The notes below the pieces were generated by a model. The model was not told the origin of the DNA. It searched no databases and worked only from the letters and a program-made list of their open reading frames with translations. From contig OX463865.1 of the NCBI GenBank assembly GCA_949825065.1, forward strand, positions 18,119,763-18,183,762: a stretch of 64,000 bases of DNA, in the 5' to 3' direction. Positions 63,969 to 64,000 of this stretch are shown in pieces (the first letter of the stretch is position 1; each line of letters opens with the position of its first letter). Both the position numbers and the translations under genes were made by a program. Source of the DNA: Odontocerum albicorne (taxonomy: Eukaryota; Arthropoda; Insecta; Trichoptera; Odontoceridae).

Positions 63969-64000
63969 ACGAGGGTCATCCAGAAAGTAAGGTTACAAAA
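63969..64000. mobile_element. Terminal repeat of a mariner cut by the window end
   Basis: CGAGGGTCATCCAGAAAGTA followed by AGGTTAC is a typical mariner end and resembles the ends of family G (TATCCAGAAAGTAA). Confidence 0.7.

Overview
The window is a stretch of an animal (most probably insect or other arthropod) chromosome. It is AT-rich, intron-rich and packed with decayed transposons, and nothing bacterial or viral is seen. The only host gene I can support is on the + strand. Eleven strongly supported exons (44311 to 62843) plus one probable exon (24505-24710) encode the C-terminal half of a myotonic-dystrophy-kinase-related Cdc42-binding kinase (MRCK; Genghis Khan/Gek in flies). Read in order they give a Ser/Gln-rich linker, a phorbol-ester-type C1 zinc finger with every ligand present, a PH domain and most of a citron-homology (CNH) domain. 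All splice sites are GT-AG and all phases agree. The kinase domain and most of the coiled coil would lie upstream of the window, and the Cdc42-binding (CRIB) end beyond 64000.

Layout. 1-24504 holds no recognised exon. It carries mariner elements, piggyBac-like MITEs, fragments of several non-LTR retrotransposons (LINEs), tRNA-derived SINEs, a Penelope-like inverted pair and satellites of 62 bp and 20 bp. 24505-24710 is the first exon, followed by a 19.6 kb intron. That intron holds a composite TTAA-flanked element (28321-31439) with a nearly intact mariner inside it, a 33-bp satellite with long open frames, a CpG-rich 43-bp satellite, a hairpin satellite of 45-bp units, and more MITEs. From 44311 to 62843 the exons are 0.8-2.6 kb apart and almost every intron contains transposon insertions. 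These include a Penelope-like GIY-YIG domain, a Harbinger-like element with a MADF domain, and another decayed mariner. The end of the window (62844-64000) is intron with a Penelope-like tail, a MITE and the first bases of one more mariner.

The most informative observations are nested insertions with an uninterrupted relative in the same window (piggyBac-like into Penelope-like, mariner into mariner, mariner into LINE); a SINE whose 3' tail matches the 3' end of a LINE also present here; co-varying stems around a hammerhead-like core in Penelope-like tails; and a diverged copy of part of a CNH exon just downstream of the real exon. Element class names come from terminal repeats, target-site duplications and remembered protein motifs; no database search was run.
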